Of a DNA stretch of 64,000 bases, positions 46,493 through 58,813 are shown in pieces (within the stretch, counting starts at the first letter, position 1; each line of letters starts with the position of its first letter). This DNA comes from Castor canadensis (lineage: Eukaryota; Chordata; Mammalia; Rodentia; Castoridae). The notes beneath the pieces are model-generated. The model searched no databases, was not told the DNA's origin, and saw nothing but the letters and a program-made list of their open reading frames with translations. The stretch spans positions 126,626,308 through 126,690,307 of the forward strand of contig NC_133397.1 in the NCBI RefSeq assembly GCF_047511655.1. The letters are read 5' to 3'. A program made the translations under genes and the position numbers.

Positions 46493-47537
46493 GGTAAAGC
46501 AGATGATAGCAGTGTTGATGGTATGGACCTTATCACACTGTGCTGTGAAAGGTCTTGTGCTGAGTGGTTCACCAGGATGGTGAGACCACTATGGTTATTC
46601 ATAGTTATTCTTCTCTGCCTTCATTTGTGGAGGAAATGTTGCTTGAGAATCCAGGAGTCTTATATTGTGACTTCACTCCTCAATCCATTCTGGTTACTAT
46701 TTGAATGCTCGTTGTCCAAATCTGCATAATCCATTTTGTAATATTTCTGTGTCAAGTTGGATGTGGAGTTCTTTGCTGAGAATGGGAGGCAAGGCCTTCA
46801 TAAAACACCCAGCCACTTGTATCTCCTTAAAGAGTAGAAACTGAGTTGAATGTAGATCTTCATATCCAATTTGCAAAATCTGCCACATCCACTAGCCCCT
46901 GCCCAGGTCTGGGGATCTCCCCTTCCCTCAGGTCCAGAATATTTGGACTCTGTGCTTCCATGCATCCTTCCTTCTTCCTGGGCATAGTTTCCTCTCAAAG
47001 AAATCACAATGAGTGACATTGCTCCCTCTTTCCTAGGTGTGTGGTGAAGAGCATGTTCACCCCATTAATGCCGTCATGGGAACTCATGTTTGCATATAGC
47101 TCACTTACGCTGCTCAGAAGAGGCTAGTGCTCAATGACTGGTATCTAGAATGGATTGCTTCTGTCTCTTCTGGACTGTGCTCTAGGCTTCTCAAATTCTA
47201 CCTCCTTCTCTGGGCCTAGGAGGTTGGCACAGGGGATGAGTCAATGGGTTGCCATGCACTCTGGCTTCTACCTTCTGTCTATCAAAGAGAACTGAGAAGG
47301 GGAGGAGTTCATTCCTTGGCTCCTCCCTGAAGGTTGCAATGCTGACTGCTTCACACTGTGAATGGCTCCTGCCAGGTAGCCTGCACCTCACAACTTTCCC
47401 CCTTTCCTTGCCCCTTCATGCCCCAGGGGTGGGAAACTCCTTCTGTTTCTAGTTCTACAGTACTGCCCACCCCTCATTTCTTTTCTTCCTTTGGTAATTA
47501 GCTTCTCCTCTGGTTGTTCCTTCTCATTTCCCTTTTC
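46493..47537. other. Unique sequence
   Basis: No element recognised. Overlapping opposite open frames (46697-47019, 47191-47452) are unsupported. Confidence 0.35.
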
Positions 47538-47734
47538 CTTTTTGCAGTACTAGGGACTGAACTCATGGCCTTGCACCTTCTAGGGAAGCACTCTACCATT
47601 GAGCTCACCCCTTTTTAATTTTTATTTTGATTTAGGGTCTCACTAGGTTGCCCAGGTTGGCTTCAAACTTGCAATCCTTCTGCCTCAGCCCTGAGTAGCT
47701 GGAATTACAAGTGTGTACCATCTTCTCCAGCCCC
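47538..47734 (-). mobile_element. Composite SINE: tRNA-like unit plus one 7SL unit, antisense
   Basis: 'tttgcagtactagggactga', 'agcactctaccattgagctc', then 'agggtctcactaggttgccc' and 'gagtagctggaattacaagt'. The tRNA-like part ('accattgagctc') differs somewhat from the other copies, so it may belong to an older subfamily. Confidence 0.85.
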
Positions 47735-48260
47735 ATTTTTCTTAATAGATTTTATCCAAGTATGGGATTCTCAGCTGTGTCCTGGGTCACTCGCCCAAAC
47801 TAGAAGAATGAATGTTGATGGTAATCGTAATCATTTCAGTCAAAGACGTGGTCATGTTATGAAACCACAGAAATGAAATGGAAAGGGACCTCCTGGAAGT
47901 ACTGCAGAAAGTTTTCCTTGCCCTGAAATAAAGACTTGTGGTTTGTTTCTTCCAATGTTTTTGTGTAAGCATGTATTTGAAGTCCTCGCAGTCATCTTGT
48001 GACCATGCATGAAAACCAAGGTGAGTTCCAGAATTGATTAAGTACAGAACTTCCTACTGCCGGGATTTTGTTATGTGATATAATTTTCTATCCTTTAAAT
48101 AATTGCAATTGGAGTTTTATCCTACCTGTAACTAGGACTGTCCTAACTGGTTAGTCCCAACCACTGTACACACTTGCTTATTTTTAGTGCAAAGGCTATT
48201 ACTAAAATTATTATAAATATTCAGTAGCTGCTATTTTTTCTATTTCACTCTATTTTAAGG

Positions 48261-48592
48261 TTAAGAAGCTCATGCCTATAGTTCTAGTTAGTTAAGAATC
48301 AGGTGGGTCATGACTCAAGGCCAACTTGGGCAAATAGTAAGCAAAGACCCCATCTCAACCAACAAGCCAGGTATAGTGACAGGTGCCTGTCATTCCAGCT
48401 ATGTGGAAAGGGTAAATTGGAGGATTGTGGCCCAGGCTGTCCAGGGCATAAGAACAAGATCATATTCCAAAAATACCTAAAGAAAATGTGCCTCATGTTG
48501 TAGAGTGCTTGCCTAGAAAGCGCAAGGCCTTGCACTCAAACCCTAGTTCCACCAAACAAACAAACAAACCAACAAACAGAAAACAAAAAAAA
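48261..48592 (+). mobile_element. Composite SINE: two 7SL units plus tRNA-like unit, sense
   Basis: The first 7SL-like unit has 'gctcatgcctatagttctag'. The second has 'ccaggtatagtgacaggtgc' and 'gaggattgtggcccaggctg'. The tRNA-like unit has 'gtagagtgcttgcctagaaa' and B-box-like 'actcaaaccc'. A (CAAA)n tail closes it. Confidence 0.85.
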
Positions 48593-50809
48593 CCCCTTAA
48601 GACTATAAAATTGTAAAGGAACACTTAAATCTCTTTAAATTAAGACTTACAGTAGTGTGCAATTTCTGTGTCATCTGGGAGTGGCAGACTTCTGAAAGGA
48701 GTGTGACAGGAAGTGAGAAATCTACAATTTCAACATATAGCAAACAGTAGTTCAGTTGTTCTCGAGAAAGTGAAGATAACATAATAACATCTGCAAGTCT
48801 TTTCCTAGATTTCAATTTCACCGTGGAAATGATGGAGTTTAAGAATGAACAGCTTTTTTCTTGCAGGTTAAAGGATGGGTGAACTTGGAGACTCTGGCAA
48901 CCTTTGGTAGCAGTCATTCAACTGCCCAGTGCTTGGAGAAGTCCCTGGCCTGGTATTAGTGTGCTGTGATTATTAGTTTCATTCATTTTGTTTTCAGGAA
49001 AGAGGTAGAGTCATTCAGATTGGAGGTAAAAGGCATCATACAGCTGAGTTTTCCAGGAAAGACCCCATTTCTGGGATGAATTGATTCATTCAGGTCTACT
49101 TCAGCAACTCAAGTATCACAGAAGGCAAACGGCAGAAATTACATGTTTTTATTTTTTTTTAAATCAGAAATGCTGTCATTTGCCCAGAAATAATTACAAT
49201 TTCATAAATCCCCATCCTTCCCCAGGACTCTATAATTTCTTTCTTCCCAGTGCATTTGTCTTACACAATGAGAAAGCAAGAAATGGATTTCAGGGGAAGA
49301 GGAAATGCTGCCATCAACTTTCTGCCTTCATTCTGCTCCCTTATCCCTTCTTTTCAATTTTTGTGCCAAGCCAGATAACTGTCCCCAACAATCTTAGACT
49401 GAGGTGGAGAGCAGAGAAGAGCAGAACTTGTTTCTAAGAAATAACTAACTCTTCCTCTGTGCCTTTGCTACAAGATACTTCTTGATACCAAGATAAAAAC
49501 AAACTACTACACATATTATCCATTTTCTCGTGTAAATCCAAAAAAGACTTTATTATTGACTGGGTTCTGTATCACGTCAGGGCAAGTTATCCACAAACGG
49601 GCTAAAGATAATAAACTCTTTGGGGCATCTGTATACAATACAGCAATCTCACTGTTCCCCAGAGCTGTGCAGGAATTCATTTACCTCACACAGGTGAACC
49701 TTTCACTTCCCAAGAGAGCATTTTGTTCATCTTAGTTCGATACAAGATCAGATCCATTGTCAGCAGTAACAATTTGTACCATGTTTTTTTCCCACTGGGC
49801 TCAACCTTAAAGCATCACTGAGCAGAAAATAAATGCCAATAGCTCCATCTCAATTTTTCCAAAGGGGCAGGAGAGAGAAGAGGAAGAAACTTAGTGAGAT
49901 TAAGACTTCTTAAAGTCATCAGTCCAGCCGATCCGTGATAAAACAGGAAACTAAAGTCAGGCCTGGGAAAAATCAATCCACTTATTTCCTAAAATCATCC
50001 GTTTTCTTATTTGTTTCAGGTAAATGACAATTCTTTTCTCACTCTCTCTCTGAAAAGACAGGGAAGAGTCCCTTGGCATTTGGAAAGAATTTTGTTTTGC
50101 TGAATTTGGGGTCTGGCTGTGGTTGTCTCTCTATTAATGCTGCAGGAAAAAGCCAAAGAACATACTTTTTCTATTAAAGCAAAGATTTCTACATTAATTT
50201 TGAACTTCAGGACACCACAGAGTGTTGAAGATAGAAGTTGGAGTGACAGTGACAGAAAAATGAATTAAAATTGCTGCTGACAATGAAGCAAGGAAGAAGC
50301 AATGGTAAGCAGTAAAGGCTTGTCCCTGAGAATTTTATAGTATTGCTGATGCTGAAGGGAACAGTAATTTAAGATAGTGTGGGCCTAAAAAAAAAAACGA
50401 AAGAAAAAGAAAAGCAATGATGTTGAAGTTAGACCTCGTCTGTTTGGGATGTTATTATTTGGTTTTGAACTGTGAGAAATACATTTATGACTTTGGTAAA
50501 AGGGGAATGCTGACCTTGATGCAGAGAAAAATTAAAATGGGATGAGAGGCCCATGTTCTTGGATTGCTGCTAAAGATAAGGCAGCAAGAGTTAAAGAAAG
50601 TGCTGGAACTAACCAGATGTACATGTGTTCAGTTCCATTCCATTAGGGCTTAGAACTAGCAGACACTAGAATTTTAGGGACATGTTCTGAAAGTGCTAAG
50701 TAGACTTAGTGGTCCTGTAAAGCATATGCATGGGCACCTGGTCCCATTGAGGGAGGTGCCCCACTGTGCAGTATGAGGAAAGCTGGTTGCATAATAAAGA
50801 ACCAAGATT
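48593..50809. other. Unique sequence
   Basis: No recognised element. The 118-codon frame 49081-49437 and the 104-codon minus frame 48603-48917 show no domain or splice support. An A-rich stretch lies near 50388-50416. Confidence 0.35.
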
Positions 50810-50960
50810 TCAAGACAGCACATCTGCATTCAGATCGGAGGCCTCTCCTTACTGTCTGAGTTATCCCAGGCAAGTTATATTCTTTCTATAATTTTTCAAT
50901 TTATAATATGCATATAATTTCATTTAAAAATTTAAGGGGTTAAGTGAAAGAAAGTGAAGA
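50810..50960 (+). mobile_element. MIR SINE fragment, sense (tentative)
   Basis: 'catctgcattcagatcggag', 'cttactgtctgagttatccc' and 'aggcaagttatattctttct' follow MIR order with heavy divergence. Confidence 0.45.
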
Positions 50961-51689
50961 TATTCTGTCAATATGAAACACTACATAAATGTAAAAAATT
51001 GCTCCCACCAGACTGGAGTGACTGTAAACGTTCCTCCTAATGAGATATGGTTGCTTTCAATGTAGACATTTGATATCAATTGCTGTCAAAGAAAGGAACA
51101 ACATTGCAAAAGTAAATTTTGGATCTTCTTATTTCCCCCATGAACTCCTTGACTGTCCTTTCTTCTTTCCTTCTGCTTTTCAGAGAGCCAGGTCAGAGCA
51201 GAAGGAGAATTGAGGTATTGGTGAGGTGAGTGGGACCAAGGAAACCATGCAGGTGAAGTTTATAGGGTGTCCAGACTTCAAGAGCTTTTGTGAGGACAGA
51301 TGACTCAACAAACAACTTGGCTCCAACTGCAGCCAAGTGGGAGTATGTATTTATTGTTTATATATTGTTTATTGTTTTATATTATATGTATATGTTTTAT
51401 ATCATGTCTATTATGTGCCTAGAATCATAGAAGATCTTAAAAAGGACAAGACCAATTCACCAAGGTGAGGCCAGTATCTGGGGACTGAGTGAGCAAAGAT
51501 GGGCAGAAATGTTCAGCTGATCGGTGATCCTTAATGGGTGTGGGGTGTGTATGTGTGTGGAAGGGTGGGGGATGAGGTGAGCATGGTTCAGTTGGCAGTA
51601 GCTATGGGAGACATTGTCAAAATTCCCAGATTTCTGCCTCTTCATACAGTATGTAAAGCAAAATGTGGGATGTGCCATTCCTGAGGTGT

Positions 51690-51805
51690 TCTGTTTTGTT
51701 TCTCAATGTATCCTCATCTCTTAGCTGGAGCCTAGCAGGGGTCCTCTTGCTATCCCACGGTGCACACACTGGACACTCAGTAAATATTGAAGAAGTAAAT
51801 AAATG
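51690..51805 (+). repeat. L2 LINE 3' end
   Basis: 'acactggacactcagtaaat' and 'attgaagaagtaaataaatg' match the L2 terminus. The overlapping minus frame at 51617-51874 is not a gene. Confidence 0.6.
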
Positions 51806-51949
51806 AGCCACAGAGCACCCAATGGTGTCAGAACAGTTAGGGGAGAATGGTTTTAGGTGCCTTGAATCAGACACTATGGAGTGACTAGACTGGAAGCTAC
51901 TATAAATGATATGAGGCAGCAGGGGAAATTGAGGTTTGGAGAGAGTTAC

Positions 51950-52192
51950 TAAATATTATAGCAATAACCCCATCAACAATGGCATTTTGAGTTTATCATT
52001 TGCTAGGCATTACAGTAAGAAATTAAATTCATCATCATGACTCATTTTCATATCCGTTCTACAATGTGGGTGCAATTACCATAGGTATGGGATGGTCAAA
52101 GTTATAGAGAAGTCAGTGTTTTATCCAAGGTCACTGAGCTAGAATGTGGCAGAATTGGAACTCAATCCAGGTTGTGGCAACTTCCCATCTTG
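51950..52192 (-). mobile_element. MIR SINE, antisense, near full length
   Basis: 'atttgctaggcattacagta', 'gttatagagaagtcagtgtt', 'atccaaggtcactgagctag', 'aatgtggcagaattggaact' and 'caatccagg' are clear antisense MIR wording. Confidence 0.85.
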
Positions 52193-53279
52193 ATGGTGGT
52201 GATCTATAGGGAGCTCTTAATGCTTGCTTATAGGAGTCCTTCAAGTATCCAGCTAGAGAAAATACAGCTTCAGTCTAAGAAGGAGCTGGATGAAACAGTG
52301 TTTATCAAGGCAGAAAACTTGTGAGAGAGCAAATACCACAAATCCAGTTCCTTCAAATAGAAAGCTTAGGTGGAGGCTAAGTGTAGAGACATGAAAGAAA
52401 CCTGATTTCTTGAAATGTTCTAGGTCACATTACAGCCAGACTCTTTGTTCCATGGTGTAGACTGGAGTTTCAGTCTAGGAGACCAGAACCAATAGTATGG
52501 AGATAGATGAGTACTGGATCTCCCACTCAGGACAGGCATAAGGACTCTGAGCTGTACAATTTCTGCACAGTACCGATCCTGCATTAACTCTACCCATCTC
52601 TCTTTCCTTACAGAAGTCCCTCTAACAGGTCTACCTCAGTGGTTCTTGGCTATAAATGGTCATTAGCAATACCTCAGGAGCTCATGAAGCTAGCCATGTG
52701 TGCACCTCACCTCAGGACAAAACAACCACACACCTGAGGGAGCAGTCTTGTCTTGGCATTACTGCTTCTTAAAAGTCCCCATAGTCATGTCTAATATGCA
52801 GTCAAGGCTGAACACCACTGGTGTAGACCAACAATCTTATTAAAGCCTCTATTATTCATGTAAATTCGGGTTTTAATCCTTAAGGGGCAAGCGTATATGA
52901 ATTGTATATTTATTTAAATTCTTGAATTTTTTCTAATTATAAAATTAAGACAAATTCATGGCAGGAAATTTGTAAAACATAAAAGCATAATGAGAAAATT
53001 AGAATAACCAATGATAATGTCCATTTTACCAACATAAATTGAATTTAATTTTAATTCAATTTTATAGATTTTCTAAGCCACAAATAAATGCTTCTTTGAG
53101 AGAAGAGATACATAGCATTTTCTCTCAACGTGATAGAAACCTGGAAGATTCACAGCCCAATAGCTAAAGTGCTAGTTAAAAACCCTTTTGAATGCATAGG
53201 GGAATGGCTGAGAAATTAGCAGAAATTGCCAGAAATCAAAGTTGAAAGGCACATTTGTAGGCTAGGATAATCCTACTGC
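52193..53279. other. Mostly unique; possible old L1 scrap near 52920-53050
   Basis: The stretch 'gcaggaaatttgtaaaacat' recalls an L1M 3'UTR segment, but weakly. GGGGT repeats occur at 53286-53299. Nothing else is recognised. Confidence 0.3.
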
Positions 53280-53745
53280 TGCATTGGGGTGGGGTGGGGT
53301 TATAGTGGTGCAACCTCTGTGTAAGAAAAGGCCCCAGCTCCGCACAAGGCTTAGAACCAAGTCCCCTGCGAAGGCCGGGCACTTAAAACCAATTCCCTCA
53401 GTGAAAAAGGGGGAATTCAGGAAAAGTTGTCTGTATTAGCCTGGGCTCAAGGCAGAGAAAGTTGTTCTCCAGCCGTTTGTACGTAAGACACAATTCAATG
53501 GGCATGATTTATGTACGGTCTCGTATGTGAAGCCCTGGCTGGCTCCTCATGGGGACCCCTGGCTGCTGCCTCTGTTGTATCAGTGACAACTGTCCTGACC
53601 ATACCAGCTGGTATCTGTCATGATTTCTTCACCTTTCATGGGGCGCTGTCACAGTTCTGGAGATCAGGTCCAACCCGAGTGCATCAAAGGAGACCTGGTT
53701 CCCTCAACCATTTCTGAATTCAAGTAAAGCATTAGGCTTCATTGC
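53280..53745 (+). other. CpG-retaining patch, candidate LTR remnant of unknown family
   Basis: This stretch keeps at least eight CpGs (for example in 'gtacggtctcgtatgtg' and 'ggcgctgtcac'), unlike its CpG-poor surroundings. The end 'gagatcaggtccaacccgag' followed by 'tgcatcaaaggagacc' has the flavour of an LTR R-U5 region, but I cannot name a family and see no terminal duplications. The 68-codon frame 53511-53717 is unsupported. Confidence 0.3.
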
Positions 53746-53894
53746 TTGTGAAAAGCAAGTCTTAAAATTATTATTTGACTATTGCTTCATAACACTCTGG
53801 TAAGCCTAATGAAAGCAAATAGAAAATCTTTTTTAAGAAACTCCAGAAAGAATGTATAACCCAAACTTCCAAGAGTCTCACAGATAAACCATGC

Positions 53895-53937
<43 letters not shown>
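53895..53937. repeat. (CA)n microsatellite, about 21 repeats
   Basis: An uninterrupted CA dinucleotide run of about 43 bp, likely to be length-polymorphic. Confidence 0.98.
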
Positions 53938-53942
<5 letters not shown>

Positions 53943-54869
53943 AGCCAACAAAAGCATGAATTGAGAGTGGGAGAATGGTGAGGTATCCATCAAGAGATCT
54001 ACACAATGGGTGTATGAGGTAGTAAATACAAGATCAGATTTTGGGCTCTCTCTAGAAGCTCTCTCCAAAGGAAGACTTGAAATGCAGGTAGTTTATGTAG
54101 CTGGTGGTCCCAGAATATACTAGTAGAGGATTGGGAAAAAAACCCAGTAAAAAAGAGGAAGAAGCAATAGATGGCCTTACCAAACCAGCTCCTACTGTGG
54201 AGCTTCAATATTAATACTAATGACACTCTCCATATCACTGGCAACTCTCCCAGTAAAATTGTAGAACCTGCTCACATTTCCTACTGAGACAAGGCATCTG
54301 AGATGTTTATCCATCCACTTCCCGTCCATCATTGGATGAAGGCTGCTTCTGGAAACACTGACTTCCACTATTTGAATTTGTCTTGTGCGTGAGATGAGTG
54401 TGCCCTTGGGGTTAGGAAAATTGTAATCAGGCAGAAAATCATAGGCACCCAAGTTAGCAACCCTTGGCACGTAGAGGTGAATGTCAAAGGATTAAGTGAG
54501 GAGGAACATGACGATCTGACTGCTGAGAATGTTCATGAAAGTAAAGGCTGTAGTGACGCCGTTTGAAAACAAAGAACCCAGCATATTTTTAAGTAAACTG
54601 ATCAGAACTTGGAGGGAAAAATGCCCACAAATCAGAGTCTGAATGAATGAGTTAAATAATAGATTAGAGACAGTTGGAGAGAGCATTAGTAAAGTCAAAT
54701 AAAGATTTTTAAAATGATATAAAATACAAGGCAGAGGGATGGTATCAGAAAATATGAGAGTTTATGAAACGTCAAGTCCAGAGGGAAAAGGTTTAGCACA
54801 TATTTAAGTGGACTCCAGGAAGTTAAGAAGGGGAATATGGCTGATGTACTTTCTATATAGGAATGAATA
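53938..54869. other. Unique sequence
   Basis: Minus-strand open frames at 53999-54698 occur in series, but no domain is recognised and they are in different frames without splice signals I can defend. Left as non-coding. Confidence 0.35.
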
Positions 54870-55321
54870 TAGAATTTTTAGACCTGCTGAAATCACCATA
54901 AGAAGGGGACTAAGGTAGAAAGGAGAAAAACAGAGGGGATAAACAAATTCAGGTTATAATGCATATATACATGGAAATGTCATAATGAAGTTCCCTGTAC
55001 AGCTATCTTAAACTCACGAAAATGTCTTTTTTTACAAAATGGAGAACAGAAAGGTAAAACAGGTCCTGCTTGGGGTTTGGTACCAGTGGGAGGGAGGAGA
55101 ATATAAGGAAAGTGTGTAGGAGGGTGAATGTGGTGGAAATACGACATACTCATGTATGAAAATGGAAAAGTGAGACCTGTTGAAAGTATTACAGGAATGG
55201 GGGGGAGGCAGGATAAAGGAGAATGATAGAGGGGGTGAATTTAACTGAGATGTACTATAAAAACTTTTATAAATATCACAATGTACCCCCAGCACAATAA
55301 TAATAATAATAATAATAATAC
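54870..55321 (+). mobile_element. L1 LINE 3'UTR, sense, with (AAT)n tail
   Basis: The G-rich 3'UTR modules 'ggtgaatgtggtggaaatac' with 'actcatgtatgaaaatgg' and the later 'gaggcaggataaagg' match the antisense modules seen at 30552-30840. The element ends with 'atcacaatgtacccccagca' and an (AAT)7-8 tail at 55296-55321. Confidence 0.75.
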
Positions 55322-55529
55322 AGAAATTTAAGCAATAAATTGTCTCAAAAATAAGAGGATAGAGAGAACGAGATAGATGAGCTCTCTAAGAGACAAACTC
55401 TGAAGACACACAACTTCAGAGGCTAGACTCTTCCCCCAAACTCCTGCAGGTATAACAAGAAATCCTCTTTATGCCCTTACCCTGGAGCATCTCAGAAACC
55501 ACATAACAGGTGGTGTTATAAAAGAATCT

Positions 55530-55810
55530 GAGAGAAAAGACCCACTGTAACAGATTTCACAAGGACAAAAAGGGCCAAAATATAGTATCTTCAAGTGCTT
55601 AGAGAACATGCTATCAATCTAGCACTGAACTCCTAGCTAAACTTTCATTAAAAAAAAAAGAATAAACAAGATATATTCAGTTAAACAAAAATGAGAATTT
55701 ATCACCAACAGTTTGTCATGCATCATGATAGACATGTACAAAAAAATTTCAAAAGGCAGAATTAAACCTCAAAATGAAGGTGTTACATCACAGGTCAAGA
55801 AACTATGGCC
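55530..55810 (+). mobile_element. Older L1 fragment, sense
   Basis: 'tatcttcaagtgcttagaga', 'gaactcctagctaaactttc', 'aacaaaaatgagaatttatc' and 'accaacagtttgtcatgcat' parallel the L1M sequence 'cagcaaaactatccttc ... aaaagctgagagaattcgtc accagcagac'. Confidence 0.6.
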
Positions 55811-56039
55811 TACAGGCTGCATCTATTATCCAGCTTGATTTGCAATTCCTCTCAGCTAGGAAAAAACATTAAAAACTAGACTTTATGTTTTATCACAGTT
55901 CCAGGTTTTTAAAAAAATTGGGTAGACAGTTCGAAGTTCACACACACAATTTTTCCACCCCTATGCTAGATTCCCCTATAATTAAGCTCTTCATGCGTGC
56001 TGTGTTTGTTAAGAGTGGTGAATCAATTTTTGATAGATT

Positions 56040-56102
56040 GTATACGTATACATACACATACACACAGGCATGTACACACATACACACATGTGGATATATG
56101 CA
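56040..56102. repeat. Degenerate CA/TA-rich simple repeat
   Basis: Alternating 'tacacatacacacaggcatg' type sequence. The 102-codon frame 55885-56193 reads through it and is rejected. Confidence 0.8.
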
Positions 56103-56869
56103 TAAATATACCAAGGCAAACACATTACAGATTGTTATGTCTTCCTGGAAATTGGCCCTTTCATCAGTATTTAAGCTCTCCTATTATCCCTGAAGAGTAG
56201 CTTCCCTTGATGATAGGGCTTGTTTTCCATTCCCAAAACAGGAGGGAAATGGTCTCCATTCTGGGGTCCTAGCAATACAACTCACAAAAATGTGAGACTT
56301 TGTTAAGCCTGGGACTTGGGAGTTTTGAACTCTCAAGCTAGACCACGCTTAGTTCCCAGCACTGTCACCTCCAGCTCCCTGTAGACTGACTCTCTAGGAG
56401 ACCTGCCCCCAGCTTTCCAGGTGGAGGGATGTTCCATGTTCTCAGTTCTCTGATGGGTCTAAGAAGAGATGCTGAGATCCAGTTGGTTTGTTTAACTTTT
56501 TGTTGTCATAAAGATGGGAATGATGACTTCAAATTTCTTTATGTGTCTCATCAGAAATTGAAATTACCCTAAGAATGTTTTTTGTTTGTTTGGTTGGTTT
56601 TTTTGCTTTTAAATGGTTGAAGAAAAAAATCAAAAGGATACTATTTCGTGATGCATGAATATTATATGAACTTCAAATTTCAGCATCCAGACAGGCTTAA
56701 TGGAACTACAGACATTCTTTCACACTGAGTCTATGGCTGTCCCCGTGCCAGGAAGGCAGAGCAGAGTAGTAGTCACATAAAACAGAATATTTACTCTGTG
56801 ATCTGCTGAGGGGAACCCTGATTAGATAAGCAAGCAATGGTGCCGTGTGGCTTACTAGCACAAGTCCTG
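56103..56869. other. Unique sequence, nothing recognised
   Basis: Short T-rich 'gtttgtttggttggttt' stretch near 56583-56602; otherwise nothing seen. Confidence 0.4.
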
Positions 56870-57022
56870 ATGGCTTGGGATGTGGGTACGAGCAGACTCG
56901 GAGCCAGAGGGCCTGGGTTTGAATCCTGGTTTCACCACTTAGTTGTGTGGCCACAGCCAAGTTCACTAACTGCTATCTCAATTTCCTTATACCCTAAATG
57001 GGCATAGAATGGTGTCTATTTC
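56870..57022 (+). mobile_element. MIR SINE, 5' part, interrupted by the EEF1A1 pseudogene
   Basis: Well-preserved MIR: 'cagactcggagccagagggc', 'ctgggtttgaatcctggttt', 'caccacttagttgtgtggcc', then 'taaatgggcatagaatggtg'. It stops at the T run of the pseudogene tail and resumes at 58799. Confidence 0.88.
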
Positions 57023-58813
57023 TTTTCTTTTTTTTTTCTCATTAAATTTTGTTTTATTTGGTCTGAAAATTTTGTGACTGATATTGGGCAGGTTGTTTCC
57101 ACTTAAAAGTACTAATTTTAAAATCTAGTAAGTTAAAATTGACACACACATACAAGGATTCAAACATTCTACTTTTCTTCTGTAGTTTTTTGGCAGTATT
57201 GGGGTTTGCCTTGCACTTGATAGGCAGGTGCTCTACCACTTGAGCCAAGCTACCCAGCCCTCTCCTTTCCTTCTGAAGGTTTTGTGACAGACACATTGCT
57301 ACCATTAACCAGTCTTTTACTGTTATACATAAATGATCAATTGAGACAAGCAGTTCTGAGCTGATGACATCTTGGGTGGCAGATGTTAGGGATGATTTTC
57401 CATCCATCCTTACGTGCTTTCTGGGCTGACTTGGTGGACTGCCCAGATCCAGCAGCCTTCCTGTCCACTCCTTTGAGGACACCCACAGTGACTATCTGTC
57501 TTACATTAGAAACAGATGACCCGGAGAAGGGTGGTCAGAGAAGCTCTCAACACACATGGACTTGCCAGGAACCACAGCCACAACAGCAGTATCACCAGAG
57601 CTCAAGAAATTAGGCCAGCTTCCAGCTTCTTACCAAAATGGCAGTCTTTTCTCTCTGTTTAGCAAGCTTGCAAGCAATGTGAGCCATGTGACAATCCAGT
57701 GCCCACGCACAGCCAGTGTTGACATTGCCTGATGTCTCATGATAGTCATCTGACCAGTGAAGCCAGCTTCTTGCATTGGTGGGTCATTCTTCCTGTCACC
57801 AGCCATGTTGTCACTGTAAGCATCTTTGATAGACATGTTCTTGACATTGAAGCCCAGACTGTCCCCAGGAAAATTTCATACAAAACTTTATGGTACATTT
57901 CAACGGTTGTGACATAGGAGCAAAGGAGACCACCATGGCACGTTTGAGAACACCAGTCTCCTCTTGGCCTACAGGGACAGTATCAATAGATCCTGGAGGG
58001 GCAAATGCAAAGGCTTGTCAGTTGGATGAATTGGTGGTAGGCTGCAATTCAGAGCTTTGAGCAGCGTGGTTGCACAGGCACTGCCATCTTTACAAGTGAC
58101 TTTCCATCCCATGAACCAAGGCAACTTAACACATGGCTTCAGAATGTTGTCACCATTCCAGCCCAAAATTAACACAAATTCTACTGTGTCAGTTATACCC
58201 AATTTTCTTCATGTAGGTACTTTCTTGATGATTTCTTTGTGTTTTTTCTGTCTGTGAAGTGGCTCAGTGAAATGTGTTTTGTTAACACCAAGAATTAGGT
58301 GTACAAACCAAGTATGTAAGCAATTCTTAGAGAGAGCAGTTTCAGATTCACTCATACCAGTCACAACAATCAGGACAGCACAGTCGTTCTGCCATGTGCC
58401 TGAAATAGCATTGTGATGAAGTCTCTGTGTCCTGGGGCACTAATGAGCGACCTCCACATACACTTTCTGGTCTCAGATTTCCCCAGGGAGATGTTGACTG
58501 GGGCGGGGATACCATGGCCATGCTCAGCCTTCTGTTGATACAAGACCCAGCATACCTGAAGGAGCCTTCTCCCGTCTCAGCCTCCTTCCCAAGTTTTTCA
58601 ATGGTCCTTTTGTTGATCTCACCACACCTGTGAATCAGAGGGCCAACAGTGGTGGATCTCCCTGGTGAACTTGCCCAGAATCCATGTATCCAATGACAAC
58701 AATGCTGGTATCTGTCTTTTCCTTTTCTTCTTTGGCTTTGAGTCAGTGGTGATTTTCATGACACCTCTGTTCTGACATCAAGTCCTTTGTGGTAAAAAAA
58801 TGGTAGAACTTCA
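57008..58813 (-). pseudogene. EEF1A1: EEF1A1 processed pseudogene (with flanking target duplication)
   Basis: This is a retroposed copy of the mRNA for translation elongation factor eEF1A1, which in its functional form is a GTPase delivering aminoacyl-tRNA to the ribosome. Read on the minus strand it is intronless. It runs from a 5'UTR-like start (near 58800) through the coding region (about 58730-57400) to a 3'UTR and poly(A) (T run at 57023-57038). Decayed protein stretches are recognisable, such as [10 protein letters not shown] (57836-57630), [15 protein letters not shown] (58202-57969) and the C-terminal KSAQKA. The start codon reads GAA at 58730-58728. A roughly 13 bp insertion at 58656-58668 splits the P-loop GHVDSGKST region. 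The stop reads TGG. The coding part is about 1331 bp against about 1389 bp in the parent, so there are net deletions. A SINE sits in the 3'UTR. Diverged direct repeats AATGGT... (57008 and 58799) are the likely target duplication. Non-functional. Confidence 0.96.
57168..57278 (-). mobile_element. tRNA-like SINE monomer in pseudogene 3'UTR, with target duplications
   Basis: The SINE body is 57186-57260 ('ggcagtattggggtttgcct', 'taggcaggtgctctaccact', 'gccaagctacccagccc'). Flanking copies at 57168-57185 and 57261-57278 match at 15 of 18 positions and both correspond to the parental 3'UTR. This proves insertion after the pseudogene formed. Confidence 0.92.

Noticed and set aside
48303-48535. Overlapping open frames on both strands
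   Set aside because: Both lie inside a composite SINE with two 7SL units.
53999-54698. Consecutive minus-strand open frames suggesting exons
   Set aside because: They are in different phases, have no matching splice sites I can defend and no family resemblance; length is within chance for this composition.
55885-56193. 102-codon frame rich in Thr/His/Tyr
   Set aside because: It reads through a CA/TA-rich simple repeat; the opposite strand gives an equally long frame over the same bases.
57054-57482. 142-codon minus frame
   Set aside because: It is read-through of the EEF1A1 pseudogene's C-terminal region, 3'UTR and the SINE inside it, not a separate gene.
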